DNA of 64,000 nucleotides from Nostoc sp. MS1. Lineage in GTDB: Bacteria > Cyanobacteriota > Cyanobacteriia > Cyanobacteriales > Nostocaceae. Position numbers and translations under genes: made by a program. Below, piece by piece: positions 26,117 to 35,185 of this stretch; the stretch's first letter is position 1, and the number at the start of each line of letters is the position of its first letter. A model generated the notes under the pieces. The model was not told the origin of the DNA and ran no database searches. It saw nothing but the letters and a program-made list of their open reading frames with translations. The DNA lies in the NCBI RefSeq assembly GCF_019976755.1, contig NZ_AP023441.1:4709501-4773500 (forward strand), in the 5' to 3' direction.

Positions 26117-26296
26117 ATGCAAATAACACAAAAAATTTACTGCCCTAATTGTGGTAGTAATGCTGAACGTTATTATCTATCTGAAAGTGAATTAACAAGG
26201 ACACAATGCCGTAGTTGTGATTACTTAATGATCAATTGCACCCGCACAGGCAGAGTCATTGAAGCTTACGCGCCTGGTATTCATGCACATCGTTAA
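26117..26296 (+). CDS. Small zinc-ribbon protein (59 aa)
   Basis: ATG 26117 to TAA 26296. Two CxxC knuckles, CPNCG (about 9-13) and CRSC (about 34-37), with about 22 residues between them, form a classic zinc ribbon. The C-terminal part is RTGRVIEAYAPGIHAHR. Similar short proteins are common in cyanobacteria, sometimes mislabelled as PriA fragments; role unknown. It stands alone between uvrC and the oxidase cluster, on the same strand as both. Confidence 0.7.
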   Translation: MQITQKIYCPNCGSNAERYYLSESELTRTQCRSCDYLMINCTRTGRVIEAYAPGIHAHR

Positions 26297-27313
26297 AAAT
26301 TAAACTTTGTCTTTTCATAGTTGCAAAGGTGTTGTTATCTTAAGTAGTGCAGAGATTTAATAATTAATAATCTCTTGATGTGGTTAAGTTATTTTATTTG
26401 GTGTGAAGAGTTTAACCATCTAGTCTGACTTTTACTTCCCTCAATCAATAACTTTATATTTTCTGTGCCTCTGTGTTTTAAATCTTTTTGATTTCATCAC
26501 GGAGGCACAAAACTTTAAAAAACTACCAAATTAAACTAAAAAAGCGGTTGCCGGGTTTCGACTGCGCTCAACCCTCGTCTTCTCTGGGAACGAGCATTGA
26601 GCGTAGTCGAAATGCGTCTTCTAAATAATTGTGTCCACCTACTTATCAAACTTATTGAAGATTGAAAGATTGCACAGATGAATTAAATTATCAATAATAT
26701 TGATAATTAGGAATTAATTTTATTGAATAAAAATATCAATTACTAAATATTAACTGTATTATTAATGACAAATTTATAATTGGTAGATGTTGTTATTGCA
26801 CACTTAAATAATTTGTATATACCATATACTAAAATAGCTAGAGAAGATACATTATAAAACGTTTATTTTTGCTATCCAAACTATTTTCATAAAATGTTGT
26901 AATTACTTTTGACAACTACTAAAAAAATCCTTAAGCTAATAAATAGGTCTCACCAAATAGCCGGACAGCAGCCATTTTGTTAGGTAAATTAAAAATCGCT
27001 GTTGCAGCGTATCAGCATGAACAAATAAATTAAGCTCAATCATTGACTATAAATAATAGCTTCATCTAAGTTGTTGAGAAAAAGGCTGATACTGGAGTGA
27101 CCGGCCTTCGCCACGTACATCTAATAAATAAGAAGGAAAAAAGTAAGAAGAGACAGGGATTAACAGACTATTAGATACAAACTCTTTCCCCTAACCCTTT
27201 CTCTTTCCTCTTCTTTATAAATTCCGGTCATGAGTGGCTGCATATATTTGATGTGATTACTGCCGATTATTAATGTTTAGCTACGGTGCAGTAGATATGT
27301 CTAGGAGAGGATA
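26297..27313. other. 1-kb intergenic region upstream of the oxidase cluster
   Basis: Holds a hairpin (tgtgcctctgtg 26464-26475, cacggaggcaca 26498-26509), the mobile-looking hairpin element at 26550-26645, AT-rich sequence, and the probable promoter and leader of the DUF2231/cox operon. No coding frame seen. Confidence 0.55.
26550..26645 (-). repeat. MITE-like hairpin element, copy 1
   Basis: 96 bp. Its reverse complement matches 52011-52107 almost base for base (one mismatch) outside a 12-13 base loop. Inner arms gtttcgactgcgctcaaccc and attgagcgtagtcgaaat are imperfect inverted repeats. It is non-coding. Confidence 0.85.
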
Positions 27314-27814
27314 ATGCTTGATTTTCTTACATCTTTGAACGACCATAATTTACCATATCCAGATACGATACATCCCATTGTTGTTCACTTCGTAATTGCG
27401 ATGGTGGTGTTTGCTTTTGCTTGTGATGTTATTGGTTATTTCACTGGTAAAACTCGCTTATTTGAGGTGAGTTGGTGGAATATGTTTGTGGCAACGATCG
27501 CCATTTTTATTGCCATTATCTTTGGTCAATTTGAAGCTGGCTTGGCGAAACCTTACGAAGTAGCTAAATCAGTCTTGAATCTGCATACCTTACTTGGCTG
27601 GTCACTGTCGGGAATTATCGCTACCCTCACAGCTTGGCGCTATGTTCTGCGTCTACGCAACCCCCAAAAAATTCCCTTTTATTATTTGGGTGCTGGGTTG
27701 TTATTAACCATAATTGTTGGCTTGCAAGTATATCTCGGTGATGAACTGGTGTGGGTATATGGACTGCACACCGTACCAGTTGTTGAAGCGGTAAAAGAAG
27801 GAATTTTGCCATGA
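27314..27814 (+). CDS. DUF2231 membrane protein
   Basis: 166 residues with four membrane helices. The family signature HPIVVHFVIAMVVFAFACDV at about 21-40 includes the paired His residues. DUF2231 proteins are predicted redox-linked or heme-associated membrane proteins, but no function is established. A good ribosome site (aggagagg) precedes ATG 27314. Its stop overlaps the next DUF2231 gene by four bases (ATGA), so the two are translationally coupled. Position ahead of coxB suggests they assist or regulate the oxidase. Confidence 0.85.
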   Translation: MLDFLTSLNDHNLPYPDTIHPIVVHFVIAMVVFAFACDVIGYFTGKTRLFEVSWWNMFVATIAIFIAIIFGQFEAGLAKPYEVAKSVLNLHTLLGWSLSGIIATLTAWRYVLRLRNPQKIPFYYLGAGLLLTIIVGLQVYLGDELVWVYGLHTVPVVEAVKEGILP

Positions 27815-28416
27815 ACCCAGAATTAATTGACCAATTAAATGTCCAACTTGGGCCTAACGGTCTACCTTACACAATCCCCATTCATCCAAACCTAGTTCAT
27901 TTAACCTTGGGTTTATTCATCATTGGCATCACCTTTGATATCATCGGTGTACTTTTCCCTTGGCAGAAATGGGTTTTTAAATTTTTGGCGATTACTGTAG
28001 AACGGGATAACTTCTTTGATGTTGGTTGGTACAACATGGTAGGTTCCACCATCATCACCTTTTTCACAGTAGCAGCCGGCTTTTATGAAATGTTCCTAGC
28101 CGCGCCAGCACCAGATATTAAAAGTGACTGGGGACTACAAGCCATGCAAACCATGATGTGGCATGGCGTAGGTGGAGTATTTCTTTTAGGTTTAATTGCT
28201 GTGATGACCCTATGGCGGGCCTGGCAACGCTACGTCTGGTCTCCAGGTGAAGACAGACAAGTCCAGTTGCCCTATTTACTAGCTGGTATAGCGATCATGT
28301 TTATCATGTATCTCCACGGCACACTAGGAGCGCAATTAGCGGCTGAATTTGGCGTACATAACACAGCAGATAGCTTGTTGCGCTTAGGTGAAGACCTCAA
28401 CACCATGCTGAAGTAA
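27811..28416 (+). CDS. DUF2231 membrane protein (second of pair)
   Basis: 201 residues, four or five membrane helices. It carries the same His-containing motif as its neighbour (HPNLVHLTLGLFIIGITFDI, about 28-47) and extra His in the later helices (MWHGVGGVFLL). Starts by ATGA overlap with the preceding gene and lies 88 bp before coxB. The pair, one with a longer loop, suggests a heterodimer in the membrane. A link to the terminal oxidase is inferred from gene order only. Confidence 0.85.
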   Translation: MNPELIDQLNVQLGPNGLPYTIPIHPNLVHLTLGLFIIGITFDIIGVLFPWQKWVFKFLAITVERDNFFDVGWYNMVGSTIITFFTVAAGFYEMFLAAPAPDIKSDWGLQAMQTMMWHGVGGVFLLGLIAVMTLWRAWQRYVWSPGEDRQVQLPYLLAGIAIMFIMYLHGTLGAQLAAEFGVHNTADSLLRLGEDLNTMLK

Positions 28417-28504
28417 TTCGTAGTTCGTAATTACGGAAGTTGTATTTTGAGAATTTTTAACCCATGACCAATGACCAGTGACTAATGACTAGTGACTAAT
28501 AATC

Positions 28505-29419
28505 ATGATGATCCGTAATTTCTTCAACATTTTGGCATTGATAATAGGCGCGATCGCTGTGACTATTACCAGTTTTTGGATAGGTCAACAGTCCTATTCT
28601 TGGCTACCTCCTCAAGCTGCTGCCGAATCTCGCTTAATTGATGATTTGTTTAGCTTCTTAGTAACTCTGGGTTCATTCATCTTTCTTGGTGTGACAGCCG
28701 TTTTGTTATATTCCTTGCTGTTCCATCGGGCGGCTCAATATGACTACAGCGACGGCCCCCACATTGAAGGTAATATCGCCCTAGAAGTAGTTTGGACAGC
28801 TATTCCCATCCTCTTGGTATTTTGGATTGCTAACTATAGCTACCAAGTTTATGAACAAATGGGTATCCAAGGGCCTACAGCATTGGTACACCTACATAAT
28901 CCAATGGGAATGGAATCAGCTTATGCAGCCACAAATGATGCTTTAGCTGAACCTGAAGAAAAAATTGATGTGATTGCTAAACAATGGGCGTGGGTATTTC
29001 GCTATCCCGAAAAGAATGTTACCAGTACAGAACTGCATTTACCAAGCGATCGCCGTGTAAAATTGGCGCTACATTCTGAAGATGTACTACACGGCTTCTA
29101 TATTCCCGCTTTTCGCCTCAAGCAAGACATCATCCCCAACCACACAATTGACTTTGAATTTACCCCCATCCGCGAAGGTAAATATCACCTCACCGATTCT
29201 CAATATAGCGGTACATACTTCGCCACCATGCAGGCAAATGTTGTTGTGGAGTCACCCGAAGATTATCACAAATGGTTAGCCAAAGTAGCCAACCATAAAC
29301 CAGGCGCTGCCCACAACCAAGCTGCTACCGAATACGCCCAAAGCCTCATTCAGCCAGTAAAAACTGGTTGGCCAACAGTTGCACCCGCCCCAGCACCTTT
29401 GGTTAATTACCCAGGTTAA
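28505..29419 (+). CDS. coxB: Terminal oxidase subunit II lacking the CuA site (ARTO type)
   Basis: 304 residues. Two N-terminal membrane helices (about 8-27 and 50-72), a third hydrophobic stretch near 92-110, and a soluble cupredoxin domain. The His of the cupredoxin fold is kept (DVLHGFYIPAFR, H196). Where canonical subunit II has the CuA ligands Cys-x3-Cys-x3-His, this protein has D231, S235 and F239 in DSQYSGTYFATM; only M242 remains. It therefore cannot bind CuA, as in quinol oxidases and the cyanobacterial alternative respiratory terminal oxidase (cox3/CtaII). The likely electron donor is plastoquinol, not cytochrome c. Confidence 0.9.
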   Translation: MMIRNFFNILALIIGAIAVTITSFWIGQQSYSWLPPQAAAESRLIDDLFSFLVTLGSFIFLGVTAVLLYSLLFHRAAQYDYSDGPHIEGNIALEVVWTAIPILLVFWIANYSYQVYEQMGIQGPTALVHLHNPMGMESAYAATNDALAEPEEKIDVIAKQWAWVFRYPEKNVTSTELHLPSDRRVKLALHSEDVLHGFYIPAFRLKQDIIPNHTIDFEFTPIREGKYHLTDSQYSGTYFATMQANVVVESPEDYHKWLAKVANHKPGAAHNQAATEYAQSLIQPVKTGWPTVAPAPAPLVNYPG

Positions 29420-29432
29420 AAGGAACCCACCC

Positions 29433-31100
29433 ATGACAAACATCCCCATAGATAGGCTGAATCTCCCTGTGGAGAAGCCTCAACATGAATTCCCTGGAGG
29501 CTGGAAGCGATATTTCGGCTTTAGCACCGACCACAAGGTAATCGGTATCCAATACCTTGTAACCTCTTTTATCTTCTTTCTCGTTGGCGGTATTTTCGCC
29601 ATGATATTGCGGGGAGAACTCATCACTCCCGAATCAGACCTAATTGACCGCACCGTATATAACGGTATGTTCACCATGCACGGCACTGTGATGCTGTTCT
29701 TGTGGACATTCCCTTCCCTTGTGGGACTAGCTAACTACCTAGTACCCCTGATGATTGGGGCGCGAGATATGGCTTTCCCTCGCCTCAACGCTGCCGCCTT
29801 CTGGATGGTTCCCGTCGTGGGGATTCTCTTGATGAGTAGCTTCTTTGTTCCCGGTGGCCCAGCTCAAGCTGGTTGGTGGGCTTATCCTCCAGTCAGTTTG
29901 CAAAACCCCACAGGTAACTTAATCAATGGGCAAGTCATCTGGCTATTGGCAGTAGCTATTTCCGGTGTGTCCTCAATTATGGGGGCAGTCAACTTCGTTA
30001 CCACCATCGTCAAGATGCGTGCGCCAGGAATGGGCTTCTTTCGGATGCCTCTATTTGTTTGGGCAGTATTTAGCGCCCAGATTATTCAATTGTTTGGTTT
30101 ACCAGCCTTAACAGCAGGCGCAGTCATGCTGTTACTCGACTTGACTGTGGGGACTAGCTTTTTTGACCCCAGCAGAGGCGGAAATCCAGTTATGTTCCAA
30201 CACTATTTCTGGTTCTACTCCCACCCTGCTGTTTACGTCATCATTCTTCCTATCTTCGGTATCTTCTCCGAAATCTTCCCCGTCTACTCTCGTAAACCTC
30301 TATTTGGTTACAAAGTAGTTGCTATTTCCTCCCTCTTAATTGCTGTAGTCAGCGCCATTGTTTGGGTACACCACTTATACGTCAGTGGTACTCCTGCTTG
30401 GATGCGGATGTTCTTCATGCTGACAACAATGTTAGTATCCGTTCCCACAGGTATTAAAGTGTTTGCATGGGTAGCAACTATTTGGGGCGGAAAAATCCGA
30501 CTCAACACCCCCATGTTGTTCGCCTTGGGTGGGCTGATTTTATTCGTCTTCGCGGGTATCGTCGGCATCATGCTTTCTTCTGTACCTATTGATGTCCACG
30601 TTAACAACACCTATTTTGTAGTCGGACACTTCCACTACGTCTTATTTGGAACCGTAACAATGGGTATGTATGCCGCCCTCTATCACTGGTTCCCCAAAAT
30701 GACGGGCAGAATGTACTACGAAGGCTGGGGTAAATTGCACTTCTGGTTAACATTCATCGGTACTAACCTCAACTTCTTCCCCATGCACCCGTTAGGCTTA
30801 CAAGGGATGCTACGCCGAGTTTCTTCCTACCCACCAGAGTTTGAGGGTTGGAATATCGTTGCCAGTCTTGGTGCATTCCTCTTAGGTATGTCCACCCTAC
30901 CCTTCATCTTCAATATGGTGGTTTCCTGGATGCACGGTGAGAAAGCACCTGATAACCCTTGGCGGGCAATTGGTTTGGAGTGGTTAGTATCTTCTCCCCC
31001 ACCTGTAGAAAACTTTGAAGAAATCCCCGTTGTGATTTCTGAACCCTACGGCTACGGCAAATCAGAACCACTAATCGCTGAAGCCAAAACTCATCATTAA
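29433..31100 (+). CDS. coxA: Heme-copper terminal oxidase subunit I
   Basis: 555 residues from ATG 29433 with aaaaggaa upstream; a longer frame from 29379 overlaps coxB and is not preferred. Twelve membrane helices. Heme ligands: H83 (MHGTVMLFLW) and H399/H401 (VGHFHYVLFG). CuB ligands: H264 in YSHPAVY plus the H313-H314 pair; the crosslinking Tyr is Y268. YSHPAVY replaces GHPEVY, so the proton-channel Glu is missing and a YS pair is present, as in A2-type enzymes. The K-channel Lys (PTGIKVF) is present. It reduces oxygen to water and pumps protons. Confidence 0.95.
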   Translation: MTNIPIDRLNLPVEKPQHEFPGGWKRYFGFSTDHKVIGIQYLVTSFIFFLVGGIFAMILRGELITPESDLIDRTVYNGMFTMHGTVMLFLWTFPSLVGLANYLVPLMIGARDMAFPRLNAAAFWMVPVVGILLMSSFFVPGGPAQAGWWAYPPVSLQNPTGNLINGQVIWLLAVAISGVSSIMGAVNFVTTIVKMRAPGMGFFRMPLFVWAVFSAQIIQLFGLPALTAGAVMLLLDLTVGTSFFDPSRGGNPVMFQHYFWFYSHPAVYVIILPIFGIFSEIFPVYSRKPLFGYKVVAISSLLIAVVSAIVWVHHLYVSGTPAWMRMFFMLTTMLVSVPTGIKVFAWVATIWGGKIRLNTPMLFALGGLILFVFAGIVGIMLSSVPIDVHVNNTYFVVGHFHYVLFGTVTMGMYAALYHWFPKMTGRMYYEGWGKLHFWLTFIGTNLNFFPMHPLGLQGMLRRVSSYPPEFEGWNIVASLGAFLLGMSTLPFIFNMVVSWMHGEKAPDNPWRAIGLEWLVSSPPPVENFEEIPVVISEPYGYGKSEPLIAEAKTHH

Positions 31101-31111
31101 TTAGTTAGTAG

Positions 31112-31135
31112 TAAGGACTTTAGTCCTTATTTTTT
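31112..31135 (+). terminator. Hairpin with T-tract between coxA and coxC
   Basis: Perfect stem taaggact/agtcctta with a TT loop, then six T. It resembles an intrinsic terminator or attenuator, and its flanks (agtagtaaggactttagtcc, then actaaagcacttactac) belong to a dispersed repeat also seen at 48570-48625. Confidence 0.55.
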
Positions 31136-31197
31136 CAGCACTAAAGCACTTACTACAAACAATTCTCCAGTAAGTTTACACAATCAAAGTTTCACCG

Positions 31198-31809
31198 ATG
31201 GATAGTTATATCGTTCCAGAAGAATTAGAACAACCTCATCATGATGCTGGCGAACATGGTCATGATGAAGAAGGCAATAAAATGTTTGGTTTTATTGTCT
31301 TCTTATTATCTGAAAGCGTTATTTTCTTAAGCTTTTTCGCTGGCTACATAGTCTACAAAACAACTACTCCTAACTGGCTACCTGTTGGTGTTGAAGGTTT
31401 AGAAGTACAAGCTCCAGCTATTAATACAGTTGTATTGGTTGCTAGTAGTTTCGTGATTTATTTCGCAGAAGTCGCTCTCAAACGCAATAATCTTTCGGGA
31501 TTCCGTGGCTTTTTATTAGCAACAATGGCTATGGGTAGCTACTTCTTGCTAGGACAAGCTATGGAATGGAAGAGCCTAAAGTTTGGCTTTACTGATGGTG
31601 TGTATGGAGGAATGTTCTATTTGTTGACGGGATTCCACGGTTTGCACGTTTTGACCGGTATCTTGTTACAGTTGATTATTTTCTTGCGATCGTTCATTCC
31701 GCATAACTACGATACAGGTCACTTCGGCGTTAATGCCACTTCCTTGTTTTGGCACTTCGTAGATGTCATCTGGATTGTGTTGTTTATCCTGATTTACGTC
31801 TGGCAGTAG
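31198..31809 (+). CDS. coxC: Terminal oxidase subunit III
   Basis: 203 residues, five membrane helices. The His-rich N-terminus (EQPHHDAGEHGHDEEGN) and the core motifs FLLSESVIFLSFFAGYI and TGFHGLHVLTGILLQL, then LFWHFVDVIWIVLF, are typical of subunit III. It stabilises subunit I and proton uptake. It is the third gene of the coxBAC set, 97 bp after coxA, with a hairpin in that gap. No terminator is evident directly after it. Confidence 0.95.
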   Translation: MDSYIVPEELEQPHHDAGEHGHDEEGNKMFGFIVFLLSESVIFLSFFAGYIVYKTTTPNWLPVGVEGLEVQAPAINTVVLVASSFVIYFAEVALKRNNLSGFRGFLLATMAMGSYFLLGQAMEWKSLKFGFTDGVYGGMFYLLTGFHGLHVLTGILLQLIIFLRSFIPHNYDTGHFGVNATSLFWHFVDVIWIVLFILIYVWQ

Positions 31810-32437
31810 TACCAAAATATCTTGCTAGTTAGCAAATCAACTATTTGGCTAGCGATTCATTAAGCGATCGCTTTTCCACAAAACGCTGAGGCGATCGCTA
31901 CCCGTTATACGGTACTACTTTTCTTAATTTTTATACTCTAATTATTGCTATTTTGTGAAATAACTACAATCTCTTTTCCTTAACTATATTTATATACTTA
32001 GTTAAATAAATCACTCAATTAAGCAATTTCCGCAAACTTTACAAAAAACTTATAAAAAATTTAAAAAATTGCTTTTTCTTTACATTAAAAACAAACTTGC
32101 TGCTTGATATACGTATTAAACTGATTTTTAGTTTAGAAGTAATAAATGATATCCATAAGATATATGAAATAAATTGTTAAGATAATACTATTACTAATTT
32201 AAGTTTTTCCAATCTGTACAAAAAAGTTTTTAATTAAAAATTTAAACATTATGAAAAGTTTATCTTTTGTGTTTATTTTATATAAAAAACAGCACTGAAT
32301 TAATTAAAAACAAATGTTCAAAAAATTAACAAAGGTAAATTACCACAAAAATAACTTTTCTCAGTCAATAGAGATTCAAGGAGTAACCACTACTAGAATT
32401 TCTACTCTGCTTATTCTTCAAAATTTGAGAAAGTTTT
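31810..32437. other. AT-rich intergenic region
   Basis: About 630 bp, very AT-rich. Two HIP1 octamers lie near 31865-31900; there is no gene and no defined hairpin. The promoter for the small membrane protein may be at its right end. Confidence 0.5.
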
Positions 32438-32701
32438 ATGAAAGAGCGCTTGCATAGTCATAAAGGCAAGTTATACTGGGATATTCTACTTAAATTTACA
32501 ATATATACTACCTATTCAACTGTAATATTTACAGCTAGTATTGTAATTGTTAAATGTTTATTTTTTTATATCAATTCTATTGCTAAACCAAGTTATCCTA
32601 CTTCAGTTCCTTGGATTAATAGTCAAGAAGAATGTGAATATACAGGTCGAATATGGAACCGCGACCAGTGCTGGGATAAAGAACACAACCCTTGGTTTTA
32701 A
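32438..32701 (+). CDS. Small membrane protein with Cys-rich tail
   Basis: 87 residues. A basic N-terminus (MKERLHSHKGKLYW) leads to one hydrophobic helix (about 27-48). A conserved-looking exoplasmic tail follows with Cys65 (SQEECEYTGRIWNRDQCWDK) and a second Cys at about 77, ending HNPWF. The two Cys could form a disulfide. It follows coxC on the same strand after 630 bp, so operon membership is unproven. No known family name can be given with confidence; coding status is supported by the ordered membrane-plus-tail design. Confidence 0.55.
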   Translation: MKERLHSHKGKLYWDILLKFTIYTTYSTVIFTASIVIVKCLFFYINSIAKPSYPTSVPWINSQEECEYTGRIWNRDQCWDKEHNPWF

Positions 32702-32715
32702 TTGTTTTTATGGCA

Positions 32716-34185
32716 TTAACTAGATTGTCGCCAATGTATTGGTATTTCAAAACTATCAGGTAAGCGAGTGCTGCGATCGCCAAATGCCAAGCTAATCTGT
32801 TCTGATTTTAAATTTTTCACTCCTGTAAGAATCGCTCCAGCCAATTTAACATCACAAAAGTTAGCATTTGCTAGGTTAGCACCTACAAGATTGACTTGAG
32901 AAAGATTTGCTTGATAAAGACTTGTTCTTTGTAAATTTGCTCCCATCAAATTGGCTTTATACAAATCTGCTTCTGTCAAACTAGCTTCAGTAAAATCAGC
33001 AAATAAAACTTCTGCTTGTTGTAACTTAGCTGCATTCAAATTTGCACCAGACAGATTTACACCGTTAAGATTTGCACCATTAAGATTTGCACCGATTAAA
33101 CCGCAAAGCGACAAATTTGCTTTACCTAGTTTTGCTCCCTGCATATTAGCCAAAAACAACTTAGCACCAGATAGATTTGCTAATTTTAGTATTGCTTGTT
33201 GTAAATTAACTTTATAAAGATTTGCTCCCTGCAAGGTAGCTGCACGTAGACTAGCACCCATAAGATTAGCACCCCGTAAATTCGCACCACTTAGATCAGC
33301 ACGATTTAAGTTTGCGCCTTGTATATCGGCTCCTTGTAAATTCGCTTTTAAAAAAATAGCCTCAAACAAAATAGCACCTGCAAGTTTGACACTATCAAGG
33401 TTCGCGCCACTAAAATCACAACCGCGCAAATCTGCTCCCCGCAAATCACAACCACGCAAGTCTGCTTTTTGTAAATTAGCTCCCAAAAGTTCTACTCGTC
33501 TGAGATTGACATTACGCAAATCGATTCTTTTATTGTCCTCATCTTGTAAATAATTACGACGACCAATAACAGTCAAGGCTACTTGAACGTCTGAGCGAAT
33601 TTTTGCAGATTCTTCATTTTGATGCAGGTATTGTTGTAGTTTTTGACGCTCTGCCTGCTTGTACCTATTTAGGGATGTTGGCTGTGAATCATCTTCCTCT
33701 AGTACTTCTACTTCTCTAGCAGGAGCGTTCTCGCGGACAAAAGCTGTGAGGATTTCCATAACTGTCCAGTGTTCTTGCGGAAAATCCTGTGCAACTTTTT
33801 CTAAAACATAAATTGCACCCGTTCGGGTTTCGATTTTCTCGTGTCCCAGTTGGGTAATAGCCGTCATCAAACGCTCTGAAATTAAACGATTCTCTGATAA
33901 CTTGGCATTTTGAACATTAATTTCGACATTTTTTTCAGCAGCTAAGGCACTTTTATGTATCGCATCTATACGCTTTGCTGCATAGTAAGCATTAATTATT
34001 ACTCCCAACCCTAAAAAAAGGATAGCAGTGGTTATTAAAGCTTGATTTCTAAACTGTATTTTTTGTTGAATTGCTAAACCTGGAGAATTAGATGATACAA
34101 ATAGAATCACAGTTATGGTAACGGCAAATATAACGGTTATTCCAATCAACCAACGCCATAACTTATCTGTTTTATTAGCAGGCAT
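32716..34185 (-). CDS. Membrane-anchored pentapeptide-repeat protein
   Basis: 489 residues from ATG 34185, preferred over an ATG at 34218 because aagga stands nine bases upstream. Two membrane helices (about 10-34 and 50-70) are followed by a helical module (ERLMTAITQLGHEKIETRTG, then AIYVLEKVAQDFPQEHWTVM) and a charged linker. About 40 A(D/N)LxX pentapeptides (from about 230) build a right-handed quadrilateral beta-helix. Role unknown; such domains mediate protein or DNA-mimic contacts. It shares the helical module with the next gene upstream, so the two are paralogues. Confidence 0.85.
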   Translation of the reverse strand: MPANKTDKLWRWLIGITVIFAVTITVILFVSSNSPGLAIQQKIQFRNQALITTAILFLGLGVIINAYYAAKRIDAIHKSALAAEKNVEINVQNAKLSENRLISERLMTAITQLGHEKIETRTGAIYVLEKVAQDFPQEHWTVMEILTAFVRENAPAREVEVLEEDDSQPTSLNRYKQAERQKLQQYLHQNEESAKIRSDVQVALTVIGRRNYLQDEDNKRIDLRNVNLRRVELLGANLQKADLRGCDLRGADLRGCDFSGANLDSVKLAGAILFEAIFLKANLQGADIQGANLNRADLSGANLRGANLMGASLRAATLQGANLYKVNLQQAILKLANLSGAKLFLANMQGAKLGKANLSLCGLIGANLNGANLNGVNLSGANLNAAKLQQAEVLFADFTEASLTEADLYKANLMGANLQRTSLYQANLSQVNLVGANLANANFCDVKLAGAILTGVKNLKSEQISLAFGDRSTRLPDSFEIPIHWRQSS

Positions 34186-34375
34186 AATCGTATCATTCCT
34201 TACCACACCCAATTGCATACTTATGTATTCTTAAAGGATGATACACTATTTAGCCCTAAATTTGAATAACTTACTGATGATATAAATTAATGCTTTAATG
34301 ACAAAAAATATAAAGATTGATAATTATTTCCTGATTCAGGAGTGAGAGATAAAAATTAAGTTGAGTTTGAGAAAA

Positions 34376-35185
34376 TTAATAAATTGTGTCTGGTTCATTA
34401 TGACTTGTAGAGTCTGGATACTGGATGTTTAGCGAGTTATTATTGCTAGTATCAGGAGTTGTAAATTTTACCTCCCTTAAATTCGCTCTATTAAATTTTG
34501 TCTCATATAAAATTGTTTCTCGCAAATCAGCTAAATATAAATTTGCTTCAGTAAAATTAGCTCCAGTCAGGTTGGCAGCACTGAGGTTGGCAGCACTGAG
34601 AATTGCACCAGATAAATTTGCCCCAGCAAGGTTAGCACCAGCAAGGTTAGCGGCTGTGAGAATTGAGCCACAAAGATTAGCTTCAGATAAGTCTGCGCCA
34701 GAAAGATCAACTCGATAGAGGTTCGCTCCTTCTAAGTGAGCTTTTCTTAGATTTACTCCTCTGATATCCGTGTTACTCAAATCTAATTGTTGATTTTCTA
34801 CGTTAAGTTTGATATTGCTTCTAGTAATAACATTTAAAGCAGTTTGAACTGCAAGTTTTGAACGATAGTCTAAGTTTGATGAAGAAATGCCAGAAGCATA
34901 ATGACGTATAAAATGACAAAGAGCTTCTATAATTAGCCAGTGATATTGAGGATAATTATCAGCAATTTGTTCTAACTCATAAACAGCACTGAGTCTGATT
35001 CCTATTGCTTGATGCTGTAAATCTTTGATAATTACTTTTAAGCTTTGATTGGTAACATTACTTTTTCCATAAGAGTTTATTTGTTTACTAAACGAAATTT
35101 TTTGATCGGTGCTACTAACCATCAAATCACTGTATTGCATTTTTTTTAAAACGTTTTGATAAATATTAAAGACTATAGTTAACAT
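34376..35185 (-). CDS. Pentapeptide-repeat protein (paralogue, soluble)
   Basis: 269 residues. The N-terminal helical module (about 58-130: IRLSAVYELEQIADNYPQYH, then WLIIEALCHFIRHYA) matches that of 32716-34185. About 16 pentapeptide repeats follow (LEGANLYRVDLSGADLSEAN and on, about 147-240), then a disordered tail. No membrane helix is predicted beyond a weak N-terminal one. The two genes lie 190 bp apart on one strand and look like duplicates that diverged in anchoring. Start ATG 35185; an alternative Met is at residue 16. Confidence 0.8.
   Translation of the reverse strand: MLTIVFNIYQNVLKKMQYSDLMVSSTDQKISFSKQINSYGKSNVTNQSLKVIIKDLQHQAIGIRLSAVYELEQIADNYPQYHWLIIEALCHFIRHYASGISSSNLDYRSKLAVQTALNVITRSNIKLNVENQQLDLSNTDIRGVNLRKAHLEGANLYRVDLSGADLSEANLCGSILTAANLAGANLAGANLSGAILSAANLSAANLTGANFTEANLYLADLRETILYETKFNRANLREVKFTTPDTSNNNSLNIQYPDSTSHNEPDTIY

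Noticed and set aside
29379..29432. Upstream extension of coxA
   Set aside because: The extra 18 residues overlap coxB and do not look like a subunit I N-terminus; ATG 29433 has a better ribosome site.
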